Shown here: positions 1 through 8,779 of the stretch, piece after piece
Position numbering within the stretch: the stretch's first letter is position 1
Layout: every line of letters begins with the position of its first letter
Origin: CAWJEL01 sp964647255
GTDB taxonomy: Bacteria > Chloroflexota > Anaerolineae > CG2-30-64-16
Assembly (NCBI GenBank): GCA_964647255.1
Contig: CAZYGI010000012.1
Coordinates: 8,596-72,595, forward strand
DNA: 64,000 bases
Direction: 5' to 3'
Program-made: the position numbers and the translations under genes
The notes under the pieces: generated by a model
Seen by the model: only the letters and a program-made list of their open reading frames with translations
Database searches by the model: none
What the model was told of the DNA's origin: nothing

Positions 1-1203
1 AGCGTTTTCCTCCGCGGGTTCGATCGAGCCAGCGCCGGCGCAGTGGCCGGCGCCACCCTGCCGATCCTGGCTTCCTTGACCGATAAGGCGCTCCTGCACC
101 GGGAGAAATGTCGGCCAATCGGGGGCGGCGCAGACGATAGCCCATTGGCCTCGCAAAGCAGGGATGGCGAGGCGGGCTGCTTCAGCCTGCACGAACTTGT
201 GCGGCAGTATGCGGCCAGGCGCCTGGCCGAGCTGCCGGGCGAGCCGGCCGCCACACAAGGCCGCCACAGCAGTTACTTCCTGGCCTTCCTGGCAGATCAC
301 CAGGCGGCCCTGATCGGCGCCGGTCAACTGGAGGCGCTGGCCGAAATCGCGCAGCAGAGCGAAAACGTCCGCGCAGCCTGGGATTGGGCTGCGGCGCATG
401 GGCGCTGGACGGAGTTGGAAACGACCTTGCCCGGCATGTTCCTGTTCTGCTACATGCGCAGTTGGTTCCCGGAAGGCATGACAGCATTTGGCCGCCTGGC
501 GGATGCCCTCGCCGATCGAATTGACGCCCGACTGGACGCCCTCTACGGCTCTGCGCTGGCAAGCCAGGGCTGGTTCGCCTTCCTCACCGGTCACGCTGAG
601 CAGGCACAAGCCTTGTTCGAGCGCGGTCTGGCCCATCTCCGCGCGGCGAACGCGGGCCCCGCGCTGGCTTTCATCCTGGCCTATCACGCCGCGATGGCGC
701 TGCACCAGGGCGACGTCGCCGCCGCACGGGCAGCCGCCACGGAGAGCCTGGCCCGCCATGAGGCAAACGGCGACTGCTACGGGATAGCGATCGCATGCGA
801 CATCCTCGGCAAGGCCGCGCACCAGGTGGGAGACTACGACGAAGCGCGGCGGCAGTGCCAAAGAAGCCTGGAGATCGCCCGGACACTGGGCAACCGCTGG
901 AGTATGGCCTTTTCGCTGGAGCTGCTGGGGCGGATCAGCCTCGCCCAGGCGAACTGCCGCGTCGCCGGTGAACTCTTCGCGGAAAGCCTGGCCATCCGGC
1001 GGGAGATGCACGATCGGCGGGGCTGTGGGCTGACCCTGAACCTGCTGGGCGACGTTCGCCTGGCCTGCGGCGCCGACGCAGAGGCCGAGCGCTGCTACCG
1101 CGAGGCTCTGGGCATCTTTCACGCGTTGGGCTACCAGCCCGGCAGCGAGCATGCCCGGACCGGGCTGGCCGAAGTCCTGGGCCGCGCCATGAAAGGCATT
1201 TGA
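1..1203 (+). CDS. AfsR/LuxR-type ATPase-TPR regulator, C-terminal part (5' truncated by window edge)
   Basis: The reading frame is open from base 1, so the N-terminus lies outside the window; a GTG at 43 is internal rather than a real start. The first visible residues (FLRGFDRASAGAVAG...) match the end of the winged-helix linker after the nucleotide-binding ATPase of AfsR/LuxR-like signalling ATPases, followed by an SLHELVRQYAARRL motif typical of the same junction. The remaining ~330 residues are Ala/Leu-rich helical repeats (FERGLAHLRAANAG, RRQCQRSLEIARTLG, AGELFAESLAIRREMHD), i.e. tetratricopeptide repeats. Such proteins usually sense a ligand or partner through the TPRs and control transcription through an N-terminal DNA-binding domain that is not visible here. 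The next gene starts 3 nt after the stop, implying one operon. Confidence 0.85.
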   Translation, partial: SVFLRGFDRASAGAVAGATLPILASLTDKALLHREKCRPIGGGADDSPLASQSRDGEAGCFSLHELVRQYAARRLAELPGEPAATQGRHSSYFLAFLADHQAALIGAGQLEALAEIAQQSENVRAAWDWAAAHGRWTELETTLPGMFLFCYMRSWFPEGMTAFGRLADALADRIDARLDALYGSALASQGWFAFLTGHAEQAQALFERGLAHLRAANAGPALAFILAYHAAMALHQGDVAAARAAATESLARHEANGDCYGIAIACDILGKAAHQVGDYDEARRQCQRSLEIARTLGNRWSMAFSLELLGRISLAQANCRVAGELFAESLAIRREMHDRRGCGLTLNLLGDVRLACGADAEAERCYREALGIFHALGYQPGSEHARTGLAEVLGRAMKGI

Positions 1204-1206
1204 ACC

Positions 1207-4200
1207 GTGCACACCCTGATTTCAACCTTTATCCTGGAGGCGTATCTCCGGCGGCAATTCGAAGGGCGTTTTTCGGCGGCCAGCCTGTCGCTGGACGTCG
1301 CGGGGTTCACCGCGCTCACCGAGGCGCTGGCCCGGCACGGCCAGTCCGGCTCAGAGGCGTTGGCCGACGTGATGAGCACGCTGTTCGAGCCGCTGGTGCA
1401 GAGCGTCCATGCCCAGGCGGGCTTCCTCACCCACTTTGCCGGCGATGGCTTCACTGCCCTGTTCCCGGGGCCGGAGACGCGCGCCAATCGCCGCGCGCTG
1501 GCTGCCGGATGGGCCATCCGCCAACACCTGCGCACCCACCCGGAATGCGCCACGCCCTTCGGCGCGTTTCCCTTGAGCGCGCGGGTCGGCATCGCCAGGG
1601 GGGAGGTGACGTGGGGGATCTTGCCCGCCGGTGAGGGCCTGCCGCTCGCCTGGTACTTCAGCGGCCCCGCGATGGTTGACTGCATCCGTGCGCAACAGCA
1701 GGCCGGCCGCGGCGAGGTCATCGTGAGCGACACCCTGGCTGCATCCGCGCAGAAGTGGCTCGCCGCGGCGGAGGACGGCTCGCCGGCGCCCGCTGTGCGC
1801 GTGACTCGCCTGGCGCCTGATCGGGAGCCGGTCCACGAGGCGGCGCAATCCGCGCCCGCGCCAGCGCTGGCGGATGAGGTGCCCGTTCCCTGGCCACCGC
1901 TGCCTCGCGACCGGGGCGCGTTGGAAGAGGCGGCCGCGCGCTTCCTGCCGCCGGCCGTGCGCGAACTCGCCGATGGCGGGGAACTGCGCAACGCCGTTGC
2001 GGTCTTCCTGGCCGTCAGAGATGTGCACGATCGGGAGACCCTGGCGGCCTTCATGGCCGTCGTCTTCGATCTGCAGCGCCGGTACGGCGGCTACCTCAGC
2101 AACATTGACCTGGGAAGCGATGAGTGCAGGGTGCTGCTCTTCTGGGGCGCGCCGGTGGCGCACGAGAGCGATGTCGAGCAGGCGCTCAACTTCGCTCTGG
2201 ATGCGCAGGCGCGCGGCGGCCGCCCCCTCCGGGCCGGCATCACCTACCGGGTGACCTACGCAGGACGGGTGGGCGCAGCGCGGCGCGCGGATTATGTCTG
2301 CTACGGCCAGGGCACCAACCTGGCCGCCCGGCTGGTGGCGGCCGCGGGCTGGGGTGACATCTGGCTGGACGAGGCGATCGCGCGCCGCGTGGCTGCGCCC
2401 TCACGCACGGCGGCCACCCACTTCACGGTCGAACCCCTCGGCGAGCGGATGTTCAAGGGCTTTGCGGCGCCGCAGCCCATCTTTGCGCTGTGCGGGCGGC
2501 GGATCGCCATGACGTCGCTGCGCTTCTCAGGCCCGTTGGTGGGCCGGCAGCGCGAGCTGGAGCAGGTCACCGCGGCTATGGAACCCCTGCTGGCGGGCCG
2601 GCCGGCCGGCATCATCGCCATCTTGGGCGAGGCCGGCATCGGCAAGAGCCGCCTGGTGCACGAACTGCGGCAGCGGCTTGGCGCGGCCGCGCCGACCGGC
2701 CGGCCGGCGGTCACCTGGTTCGATTGCCCGGCCGACGAAATCCGCCGCTACTCGCTGGAGCCGTTCCGACACCTCCTGCGCGCTTACTGCGAGCAAGCCG
2801 CAGCCGGGAACACACAGGCTGACGCAGAAAACGCGCGCCGCTTCAGCGAAAAGCTGGACACGCTCACCGCCGCGACGCACGATCCCGGCCTGCGGGCCGA
2901 CCTGGAGCGCGGCCTGCCGTTCCTTGCCGCCCTGGCTGACCTGCATTGGCCCGACCCGCGCTACGACGAGGCGGAGCCCAAGGCGCGCTTCGACAACACG
3001 CTGTCCGCCCTGCAAGCGTTCCTGTTGGCCGAAAGCCGCAGCCGGCCCCTGGTGTTGGCTCTGGAGGACGCCCACTGGCTGGACGCCGACTCGATCCAAT
3101 TCCTGCAACGGCTCACCCAGGCGCAGCACGACGCGCCCCTGTGCATCCTGCTGGTCAGTCGCGAGCCGCTGGCGCTCGCCGGGTACGACGCCGAACTGCC
3201 GCGGCACGAACTGCGCCTGGCGCCGTTGACGGCGGCCGAGTTGAGTGAGTTGGCCGGGGCGCACCTCGGCGCGCCCGCGGCCCCGGCGTTGCTGGATCTG
3301 CTCCAGGCGCGCACCGAGGGCAACCCCTTCTTCGCCGGGCAGTTGCTGCGCCACTTGCAGGAGCAAGGCTCGCTTGCACCGAACGCCGCGGGAGCGCTCG
3401 CCGTCACCGGCCACGCGTCCCTGCCGGCCGACGTGCGCGGCGTGCTCATCGCCCGGGTGGACCGGCTGGCCCCGCCGGTGCGGGATGTGGTACAGCGCGC
3501 CGCCGTGCTGGGCCGCGCATTCGAGACGACTGTGCTGGCGGAATTCGCGCCGGACGGCCCGGCGCTCGACACCCGGGTTGCGGCCGCCGCCGACGCAGGG
3601 ATCTGGGCGCCGCTGGATGCCATCCACTATCAGTTCCAGCACGCGCTGCTGCGTGAGGCGGTCTACGACATGCAGTTGCGCGCCCGGCTCCGCCAGCTCC
3701 ACGGAGCGGCCGCCGTCGCACTGGAGCACATCCACGCGGCGAGCCTTGCGCCCTACTACGGCGACCTGGTGTATCACTACGGTCAGGCCGGCGAGGCAGC
3801 GCAGGAGCGGCATTACGCCCGACTGGCCGGCGAGCGGGCCGCGGCCCAATTCGCCAACACCGAGGCCGTCACCTACCTGAGCCGGGCGCTGGCGTTGACA
3901 CCGGAAGACGCCGAGGCCGAGCGCTTCTCGCTGCTGTACACCCGGCTGCTCGTCTACGACCTGCAAGGGGCGCGCGACGCGCAGAAAGCGGACCTGACCG
4001 CCCTGACCACGCTGGCGGAACGCCTGGACGACGCCGGGCGAGCAGCAGTGGCTGTGCAGGCTGCACGGTATGCCTACATGACCGGCGATTACCGGGCCGC
4101 AGTGCGCGAGGCCGGTCGCGCTGCGGAAATGGTCCCCGCTGGCTCGGAAACGGCGACGCGGGTGCACCTGGTCTGGGGCCAGGCGCTGAGTTGGATGGGC

Positions 4201-5310
4201 GAGTACGCAGGCGCACGCACACAACTCGCCGAGGCGCTGGCCGGCGCGAAAAGCAATCATCTCGCGATGGTGGAAACTCACTGCTGGTTCAACCTGGGGA
4301 TGGTCTCCTACAGCCAAACTGACTTTACACGCGCCCGCGCAGAGATCATCGAAGCCCAGCGCGTGAGCCGCGCCTGCGGCGACCGCCGGATCGAGGGCAT
4401 GGCGATGGGCATGTTGGGCAGCATCACCTATGACCAGGGGAACTACGGCGACGCCAAAACGTGGTATCAGCAGGCTTTGAGTCTCTGCCGGGAGATCGGC
4501 GACCGGCCGAACGCGGGCATCAGCCTGGGCAACCTGGGGAACATCGCCCTGTACCAGGGGGATTACGCCGCGGCGCAGGCCTACGCCTCGGAAGGCCTCC
4601 CGATCTGCCGCGAGGTGGGGAACCGTTACGGTGAAGCGGTCATGCTGCACCTGTTGGGGCAGATCGCTCGCAACCTGGGCGACTACCCCGCGGCGGCCGC
4701 GTATTACGAGCGTTCGCTGCAACTGACGCGCGAGATCGAGGGGCAGGGCGAAGCCGCGGATGCGCTGGCCTCGCTGGGCCTCCTGAGCCATCAGATTGGG
4801 GAGAACCGGGAGGCCGAACGCCTCAGCCGAGAGGCGCTGGCCACGGTCGAACCGCTGGGCGAGCAGCACATCCGCGCGAACGCGCTGACCGCCCTGGGGC
4901 ACGCCCTGGCCGCGTCGGGCGACCTCGCCGGAGCGGCCGCCGCGCACCGGGATGCGCTGGCGGGCCGCCGCGCGGCCGGCGAGAAGACCCGCGCGCTCGA
5001 CAACCTGGCCGGCCTGGCCGAGATCGCCCTGGCCGAGGGCGACCTGGCCCAGGCCCGGCAGCACGTCGAGGAGATCCTCGCGCACCTGGCCGCGGCCCCG
5101 GCCGACGGCGCCGAGGAACCGCTGCGCATCTACCTGGCCTGCTGCCGGGTCCTGCATGCTAGCGGCGACCTGCGCGGGGCCGACATCCTGGAGACCGCGC
5201 GCGGCCTGCTGGCAGAACGCGCCGCGAAGATCACCGATCTGGCCCTGCGGCGATCGTACCTGGAGAACGTGCCGGTCCATCGGGTGCTGGCGCAGATAGC
5301 AGACCCATAA
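1207..5310 (+). CDS. Soluble adenylyl-cyclase-like protein: tandem class III cyclase domains, AAA/NACHT-like ATPase, TPR repeats
   Basis: 1367 aa, GTG start three bases after the upstream stop. Residues ~20-190 are a class III nucleotide cyclase domain with both metal-binding aspartates (D30 in SLDVAGFT, D80 in HFAGDGFTALF). Residues ~255-430 are a second cyclase domain that has lost the aspartates (FLAVRDVHDRE, DLGSDECRV) but keeps the transition-state pair N371/R375 in GTNLAARL. One active site would therefore form between the two halves, as in mammalian soluble adenylyl cyclase. Residues ~444-800 are a P-loop ATPase (LVGRQREL, Walker A GEAGIGKS 474-481, Walker B LVLALED 615-621). The C-terminal ~500 residues are TPRs (GNYGDAKTWYQQAL, GDYPAAAAYYERSL). 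The product is probably cAMP, made in response to a ligand read by the TPR/ATPase part; substrate and ligand are not shown by the sequence. Cytoplasmic: no signal peptide or membrane segment. Confidence 0.9.
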   Translation: MHTLISTFILEAYLRRQFEGRFSAASLSLDVAGFTALTEALARHGQSGSEALADVMSTLFEPLVQSVHAQAGFLTHFAGDGFTALFPGPETRANRRALAAGWAIRQHLRTHPECATPFGAFPLSARVGIARGEVTWGILPAGEGLPLAWYFSGPAMVDCIRAQQQAGRGEVIVSDTLAASAQKWLAAAEDGSPAPAVRVTRLAPDREPVHEAAQSAPAPALADEVPVPWPPLPRDRGALEEAAARFLPPAVRELADGGELRNAVAVFLAVRDVHDRETLAAFMAVVFDLQRRYGGYLSNIDLGSDECRVLLFWGAPVAHESDVEQALNFALDAQARGGRPLRAGITYRVTYAGRVGAARRADYVCYGQGTNLAARLVAAAGWGDIWLDEAIARRVAAPSRTAATHFTVEPLGERMFKGFAAPQPIFALCGRRIAMTSLRFSGPLVGRQRELEQVTAAMEPLLAGRPAGIIAILGEAGIGKSRLVHELRQRLGAAAPTGRPAVTWFDCPADEIRRYSLEPFRHLLRAYCEQAAAGNTQADAENARRFSEKLDTLTAATHDPGLRADLERGLPFLAALADLHWPDPRYDEAEPKARFDNTLSALQAFLLAESRSRPLVLALEDAHWLDADSIQFLQRLTQAQHDAPLCILLVSREPLALAGYDAELPRHELRLAPLTAAELSELAGAHLGAPAAPALLDLLQARTEGNPFFAGQLLRHLQEQGSLAPNAAGALAVTGHASLPADVRGVLIARVDRLAPPVRDVVQRAAVLGRAFETTVLAEFAPDGPALDTRVAAAADAGIWAPLDAIHYQFQHALLREAVYDMQLRARLRQLHGAAAVALEHIHAASLAPYYGDLVYHYGQAGEAAQERHYARLAGERAAAQFANTEAVTYLSRALALTPEDAEAERFSLLYTRLLVYDLQGARDAQKADLTALTTLAERLDDAGRAAVAVQAARYAYMTGDYRAAVREAGRAAEMVPAGSETATRVHLVWGQALSWMGEYAGARTQLAEALAGAKSNHLAMVETHCWFNLGMVSYSQTDFTRARAEIIEAQRVSRACGDRRIEGMAMGMLGSITYDQGNYGDAKTWYQQALSLCREIGDRPNAGISLGNLGNIALYQGDYAAAQAYASEGLPICREVGNRYGEAVMLHLLGQIARNLGDYPAAAAYYERSLQLTREIEGQGEAADALASLGLLSHQIGENREAERLSREALATVEPLGEQHIRANALTALGHALAASGDLAGAAAAHRDALAGRRAAGEKTRALDNLAGLAEIALAEGDLAQARQHVEEILAHLAAAPADGAEEPLRIYLACCRVLHASGDLRGADILETARGLLAERAAKITDLALRRSYLENVPVHRVLAQIADP

Positions 5311-5338
5311 ACTCCTACGATGGCACCAAATCCCCTCG

Positions 5339-5400
5339 CCCCGCCCTGCGGCAGTCGTACTTGGAGAGTGTGTCAGTCCAGCGGGCGCTGGCGGAGGGGC
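5339..5400 (+). pseudogene. Degenerate copy of the 3' end of a cyclase/TPR-type gene
   Basis: The sequence from about 5346 translates as LRQSYLESVSVQRALAEG. It lines up with the last residues of the preceding gene (LRRSYLENVPVHRVLAQI, coded at 5245-5298) at both nucleotide and protein level, with scattered substitutions and no stop at the matching place. It looks like the remnant of a tandem paralogue or of an unequal duplication, now left between two convergent genes. The match spans only about 55 bp, but the shared order of residues makes chance unlikely. Confidence 0.55.
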
Positions 5401-5424
5401 GAGGGCTCCCTGCCCCTCCAGGGT

Positions 5425-7212
5425 TCATTGTCCGAACCGGCAGACTCCTAGCAGGTTTGAGTATGCCGGGCTGCTCACTTTACCGTTAGCCGCGATGGCA
5501 TACACCGTGTCCTGGAACGTGCCACAATACGATTTCCGCGTGGCGACGTCGGAGCAGTCGTCATAGGTGGACACGGTGCCTGGCGCACGGATGTCATTGA
5601 GAAATGGGGCAGTGCCGCCTGTGCTCAACCGGAGGGAATACCCAACCGGTGCAGCCGCTGGTATACTGGTCGCGGCGGGCTGCCAACTTACGCGGATACA
5701 GCGATTCGGCAGCTCCCGGATTACGACGTTAGTCACGGGCAGGGGCGACCAGTCACTTTGGGGCGCCACCTTGACAGGACACTGAAACTGCCCATACAGC
5801 ACGTAGAATTGGCACTGCTTGTCGTAAGAATTGCCGCCTCCTTCGGCGAAGTCTACCTGCATTGCATTCCCGGAGATATCGCCGCTGAAACGGACCGACG
5901 TCCCCTCGGTGAAAGCGATGTGCAGCCGGCTGGCATCCGGATAACTGAAACTGGCGTCGGTCAGGGGAAAGCTCGAGTAGTCAGCCTTGAGCAGGTTGTA
6001 GCCGGCGCGGAAGAGCAGGCCATTCATCTTCTCCAGCACTTCTCTTTCGGCATCGCTGCGCGGATAGGGCAGCGGCGTACTGCACGGTCGCGGGCCGGAG
6101 TAGATGTATAGGCTTGCCGAACTGAACATGCACTGACCGGTATCCAGACCAAAAATCGTGCCGCGCCCCATGGTCGTCAGCGCCTGGCTTACCTGGGCGA
6201 AAGCCGAGTTGAGGTCCGGCGTGCGCGTGGGCGTTGGCGTCGGCGTCGGTTCGGGTGTACGCGTCCGGGTGGGTGTCGCCGTGGGTTGGGGTGTGCGCGT
6301 CTGTGTGGGCGTGACGGTCGGTTGGGGCGTGCGCGTCTGCGTGGCGGTGATGCCCGGGTTAGATGTGCGCGTCTGCGTTGGCGTCATAGTCGGCGCCTGG
6401 GGCGCGCTGTCACCGGGGGCCAACGCCAGGGGCAGGTACGACTTAGCGGCGGCCGCCAGGCCCGAACCGGCCACATCCAGGGTCATATCGTCAATCGTGA
6501 AGCCCGGATAAGTGACCGTCTCGTCACTGACAAAGGCAAAGAGGATCCACACCCGGCTCACGCCCAAGCGGGCGCCCAGATCAAGGGTCAGACGGTAGTA
6601 ACCGTTGCCGGCGGAACCCTCCGTGGCGTCGCCGCACCAGCCCCCGCCTGCCAGGTCACTGTCATTGGTGAAGCTACCCACATACAGGTAATCGGCGCAA
6701 GCGTTGCCTAGCGTTTCCGACTGGCCCCAAACATAAAAGGTGAGGCTGGCCGCCGTCGCCTGGCTGAGATCAATCGGGCCATACGCCGCCCAGGTGTTTG
6801 CGTTATTGGGGTAGTCGCTGCTGCAGGCCAGTCCCCCGCCCTGCGCTCCCCCGCCGACAGCCCACCCCCCGTAGGCGCCCGTGTGCGGGTGACAGTTGCT
6901 CCTGCCCCAGGTGTACTCACCGCCGTCGGTGCTGCTGCTATCGCCCGTTGACCAGCCGGCTGCAGGCCAGGCCGCCTCGAACCCCTGGTTCATAGCGGCA
7001 GCCGCCGGCTGTTGATTCAGGAGGACGCCTGGCAGCACAGGCCGCTGAGAGATTGCTCTGAGCGCCACCGGCGCCACCGGCTCCGGGTTTACCGCTGGAG
7101 CGCCCGGCAGCAGGACAGTCGGTGCGGCCAGCGCCGCAGACGAGGCGGCGCCGAACACGGCCAGAAACAGCAAAAGGACGCTGAAGCAAACGAGAAGGAG
7201 TTGAAGGCGCAT
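5425..7212 (-). CDS. Secreted multidomain protein with Thr-Pro-rich linker
   Basis: 595 aa, ATG preceded by a good ribosome site (GGAGGT). An N-terminal signal peptide (residues 1-30, MRLQLLLVCFSVLLLFLAVFG with an Ala-rich cleavage region) sends it out of the cytoplasm. Residues ~70-250 form a jelly-roll/MAM-like domain (NQGFEAAWPAAGW, ITFY-type strands, VSRVWILFAFVSDE, GFTIDDMTLDV) common in secreted Chloroflexota proteins. It ends in KSYLPLALA and is followed by a low-complexity linker of PT/TRTP repeats (~272-330). The last ~260 residues have two regions I cannot name: one containing DAEREVLEKMNGLL and a cysteine pair, and a fibronectin-like end (VVIRELPNRCIRVSWQPAA). Role unknown; probably cell-surface or extracellular adhesion or substrate binding. 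Confidence 0.75.
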   Translation of the reverse strand: MRLQLLLVCFSVLLLFLAVFGAASSAALAAPTVLLPGAPAVNPEPVAPVALRAISQRPVLPGVLLNQQPAAAAMNQGFEAAWPAAGWSTGDSSSTDGGEYTWGRSNCHPHTGAYGGWAVGGGAQGGGLACSSDYPNNANTWAAYGPIDLSQATAASLTFYVWGQSETLGNACADYLYVGSFTNDSDLAGGGWCGDATEGSAGNGYYRLTLDLGARLGVSRVWILFAFVSDETVTYPGFTIDDMTLDVAGSGLAAAAKSYLPLALAPGDSAPQAPTMTPTQTRTSNPGITATQTRTPQPTVTPTQTRTPQPTATPTRTRTPEPTPTPTPTRTPDLNSAFAQVSQALTTMGRGTIFGLDTGQCMFSSASLYIYSGPRPCSTPLPYPRSDAEREVLEKMNGLLFRAGYNLLKADYSSFPLTDASFSYPDASRLHIAFTEGTSVRFSGDISGNAMQVDFAEGGGNSYDKQCQFYVLYGQFQCPVKVAPQSDWSPLPVTNVVIRELPNRCIRVSWQPAATSIPAAAPVGYSLRLSTGGTAPFLNDIRAPGTVSTYDDCSDVATRKSYCGTFQDTVYAIAANGKVSSPAYSNLLGVCRFGQ

Positions 7213-7382
7213 AGGGGTACCTCCGTGATTATTCCGGTGATCATGTCACCCGAACTGCCCGGAGTGTACCCAGCCAGCGTTAAAGGAACGTTACGCGGCG
7301 CTGCACGCATGCAGGCGCAAGGCGCCGATCACGGCCGGCACGCAGCCTCCGATGATTCGCCGGCCCTTGCAGGCGCGAGCGG

Positions 7383-8651
7383 TTAAGAATCGGCGAGCCG
7401 CCGGGCCTGCGTCTCGTAGGAGCGCATCACCCATTCCGGTGGCGCAGACAGTGTGCGCAGTAGTTGGTCGGCCTGCTCCAGAAGGCTGCGCGCTTCGGCG
7501 GTCCGGCCGCCATCCAGCAGGAGCTCGGCCCAATTCAGAAGGGAGCTGGCCGCAAAGGCCGCTTCGCCGCAGAGCTGGTACAGGTCGGCCGCCTCTGCAT
7601 AGGCCCGGGCCGCCGCGTCGGCTTGGCCCAGGGTCGCCAGAAAGACCCCTTCATTGTTGATCACCCTGGCGAGCCACGGCCGATCGCCCAAACGCCTGAA
7701 CAATGGTTCAACCATGCGGTGTATCGCCAGCGCCTGGGCCGTCTGGCCCTGGCTGTGCAAGATCACGGCGGCATTTATCTGGCTGCGCGCCGCGTTGATC
7801 TCAGCGCCGGCCGCCTCATGCATGGCCGCCGCGCGCCGGAAACAAGTTGCCGCCTCATCCAGACGGCGCTGGAACCGATAGACCTCGCCCTGATTATGGA
7901 TCGCTATCGCCTGGTCGGATCGGTCGCCCAGGGCTTCATACAGCGCCTCGGCCTCGACATGATCACGGAGCGCCAACTCGGGTTGCCCGCCGCGCAAGTG
8001 CACGCTGCCGCGGTTGTTGATCGCGTTCGCCCGCTCGCGCTGGTCGCCGATCTGGGTGAATAGCTCGACTGCTCCCTGGCTGCACTCCATCGCCGCCGTC
8101 TGGTTGCCCAGCATCAGATGCAACATGGACAGGTGATTGAGCACGCGGGCGACGCTGGTCCGGTCGTCCAGCCCGCGATAGAGCGCCAGGGCCTGCTCCT
8201 GCCAGACCAGGGCGCGGCGGCTATCGCCCAGGATGCGCGCCAGGCTGCCCAACTGATCCAGCAATTGCGCCTCAACCGTCGGCTGCCCCAACCTCCGGCA
8301 CACGGCCAGCGCCTCTTGCAGCACCTTTTCCCAACCGAGCCAGTGCCCGCGCAGATCAATCATCGGCCACATTACCGCGACAAGATCGAGACCCGAAGCA
8401 AATGCCAGCGGTTCCAGCAGCGCCTGCCTAACCGCCTTGGTCAAGTTAGCAAACTCCGACTCCAGCGCGGTGATATCCTGTCCCTGTTGTCTGACGAACG
8501 CCAACCAACCGGCCGCGTTACGGGCGATGCCGAGACGAAAACGCTCCAGATACACGGAGGTATCCGGGCCATCGGTGCTTATGCTGGCGCCTGGCGCATC
8601 CCACCCCATCTGCTGCCCCCAACGTTCATCTGATCGGACGCTTCGATGCAT
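7383..8651 (-). CDS. TPR-repeat protein of unknown function
   Basis: About 422 aa from the ATG at 8651 (MHRSVRSDERW). Longer in-frame starts exist up to 8726 but would overlap the candidate promoter at 8662-8689. After ~100 residues of helical sequence (LGIARNAAGWLAFVRQQGQDITALESEF) come at least six TPR units of ~40 residues with recurring patterns such as LGDSRRALVWQEQALALYRGLDDRTSVARVL and GNQTAAMECSQGAVELFTQIGD. The N-terminal part resembles the segment between ATPase and TPRs of AfsR-like regulators, so this may be a detached sensor module. No DNA-binding or catalytic motif was seen. It is transcribed divergently from the ECF sigma factor gene across a ~130-bp region, which invites a regulatory link but does not show one. 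Confidence 0.7.
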   Translation of the reverse strand: MHRSVRSDERWGQQMGWDAPGASISTDGPDTSVYLERFRLGIARNAAGWLAFVRQQGQDITALESEFANLTKAVRQALLEPLAFASGLDLVAVMWPMIDLRGHWLGWEKVLQEALAVCRRLGQPTVEAQLLDQLGSLARILGDSRRALVWQEQALALYRGLDDRTSVARVLNHLSMLHLMLGNQTAAMECSQGAVELFTQIGDQRERANAINNRGSVHLRGGQPELALRDHVEAEALYEALGDRSDQAIAIHNQGEVYRFQRRLDEAATCFRRAAAMHEAAGAEINAARSQINAAVILHSQGQTAQALAIHRMVEPLFRRLGDRPWLARVINNEGVFLATLGQADAAARAYAEAADLYQLCGEAAFAASSLLNWAELLLDGGRTAEARSLLEQADQLLRTLSAPPEWVMRSYETQARRLADS

Positions 8652-8661
8652 CGTGCAACCG

Positions 8662-8689
8662 AGTTTAACCATCCTGAAGTATTTTGCAA
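8662..8689 (-). promoter_or_regulatory. Candidate promoter of the TPR gene
   Basis: On the minus strand TTGCAA (8684-8689) and TAAACT (8662-8667) are separated by 16 bp, giving a predicted start about 4 nt upstream of the ATG at 8651. The boxes are imperfect, so this is a weak call. Confidence 0.35.
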
Positions 8690-8767
8690 ACGCGACGTAG
8701 CGAATCCTCGCGAATAAAACGCCCACCCCCTGCGTTTAACTCATAGATTCAGACAGCGCAATGGGCG

Positions 8768-8773
8768 TATAAT
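8768..8773 (+). promoter_or_regulatory. Consensus -10 box placed for a leaderless ECF sigma mRNA
   Basis: A perfect TATAAT ends 6 bp before the ATG at 8780, so transcription would begin at or next to the A of the start codon and no Shine-Dalgarno sequence would be transcribed. No good TTGACA lies 16-18 bp upstream (best candidates AGATTC/TTCAGA at 8745-8753). Confidence 0.5.
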
Positions 8774-8779
8774 AATCGC

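Noticed and set aside
2527..5280. 917-codon open frame on the minus strand opposite the cyclase gene
   Set aside because: GC-rich shadow: low-complexity Gln/Arg/Gly-rich translation, no domains, fully antisense to a gene with clear catalytic motifs.
6190..6390. Tandem GTGCGCGT-like repeat as a regulatory repeat
   Set aside because: It is the coding DNA of the Thr-Pro linker of the secreted protein; codon-level repetition explains it.
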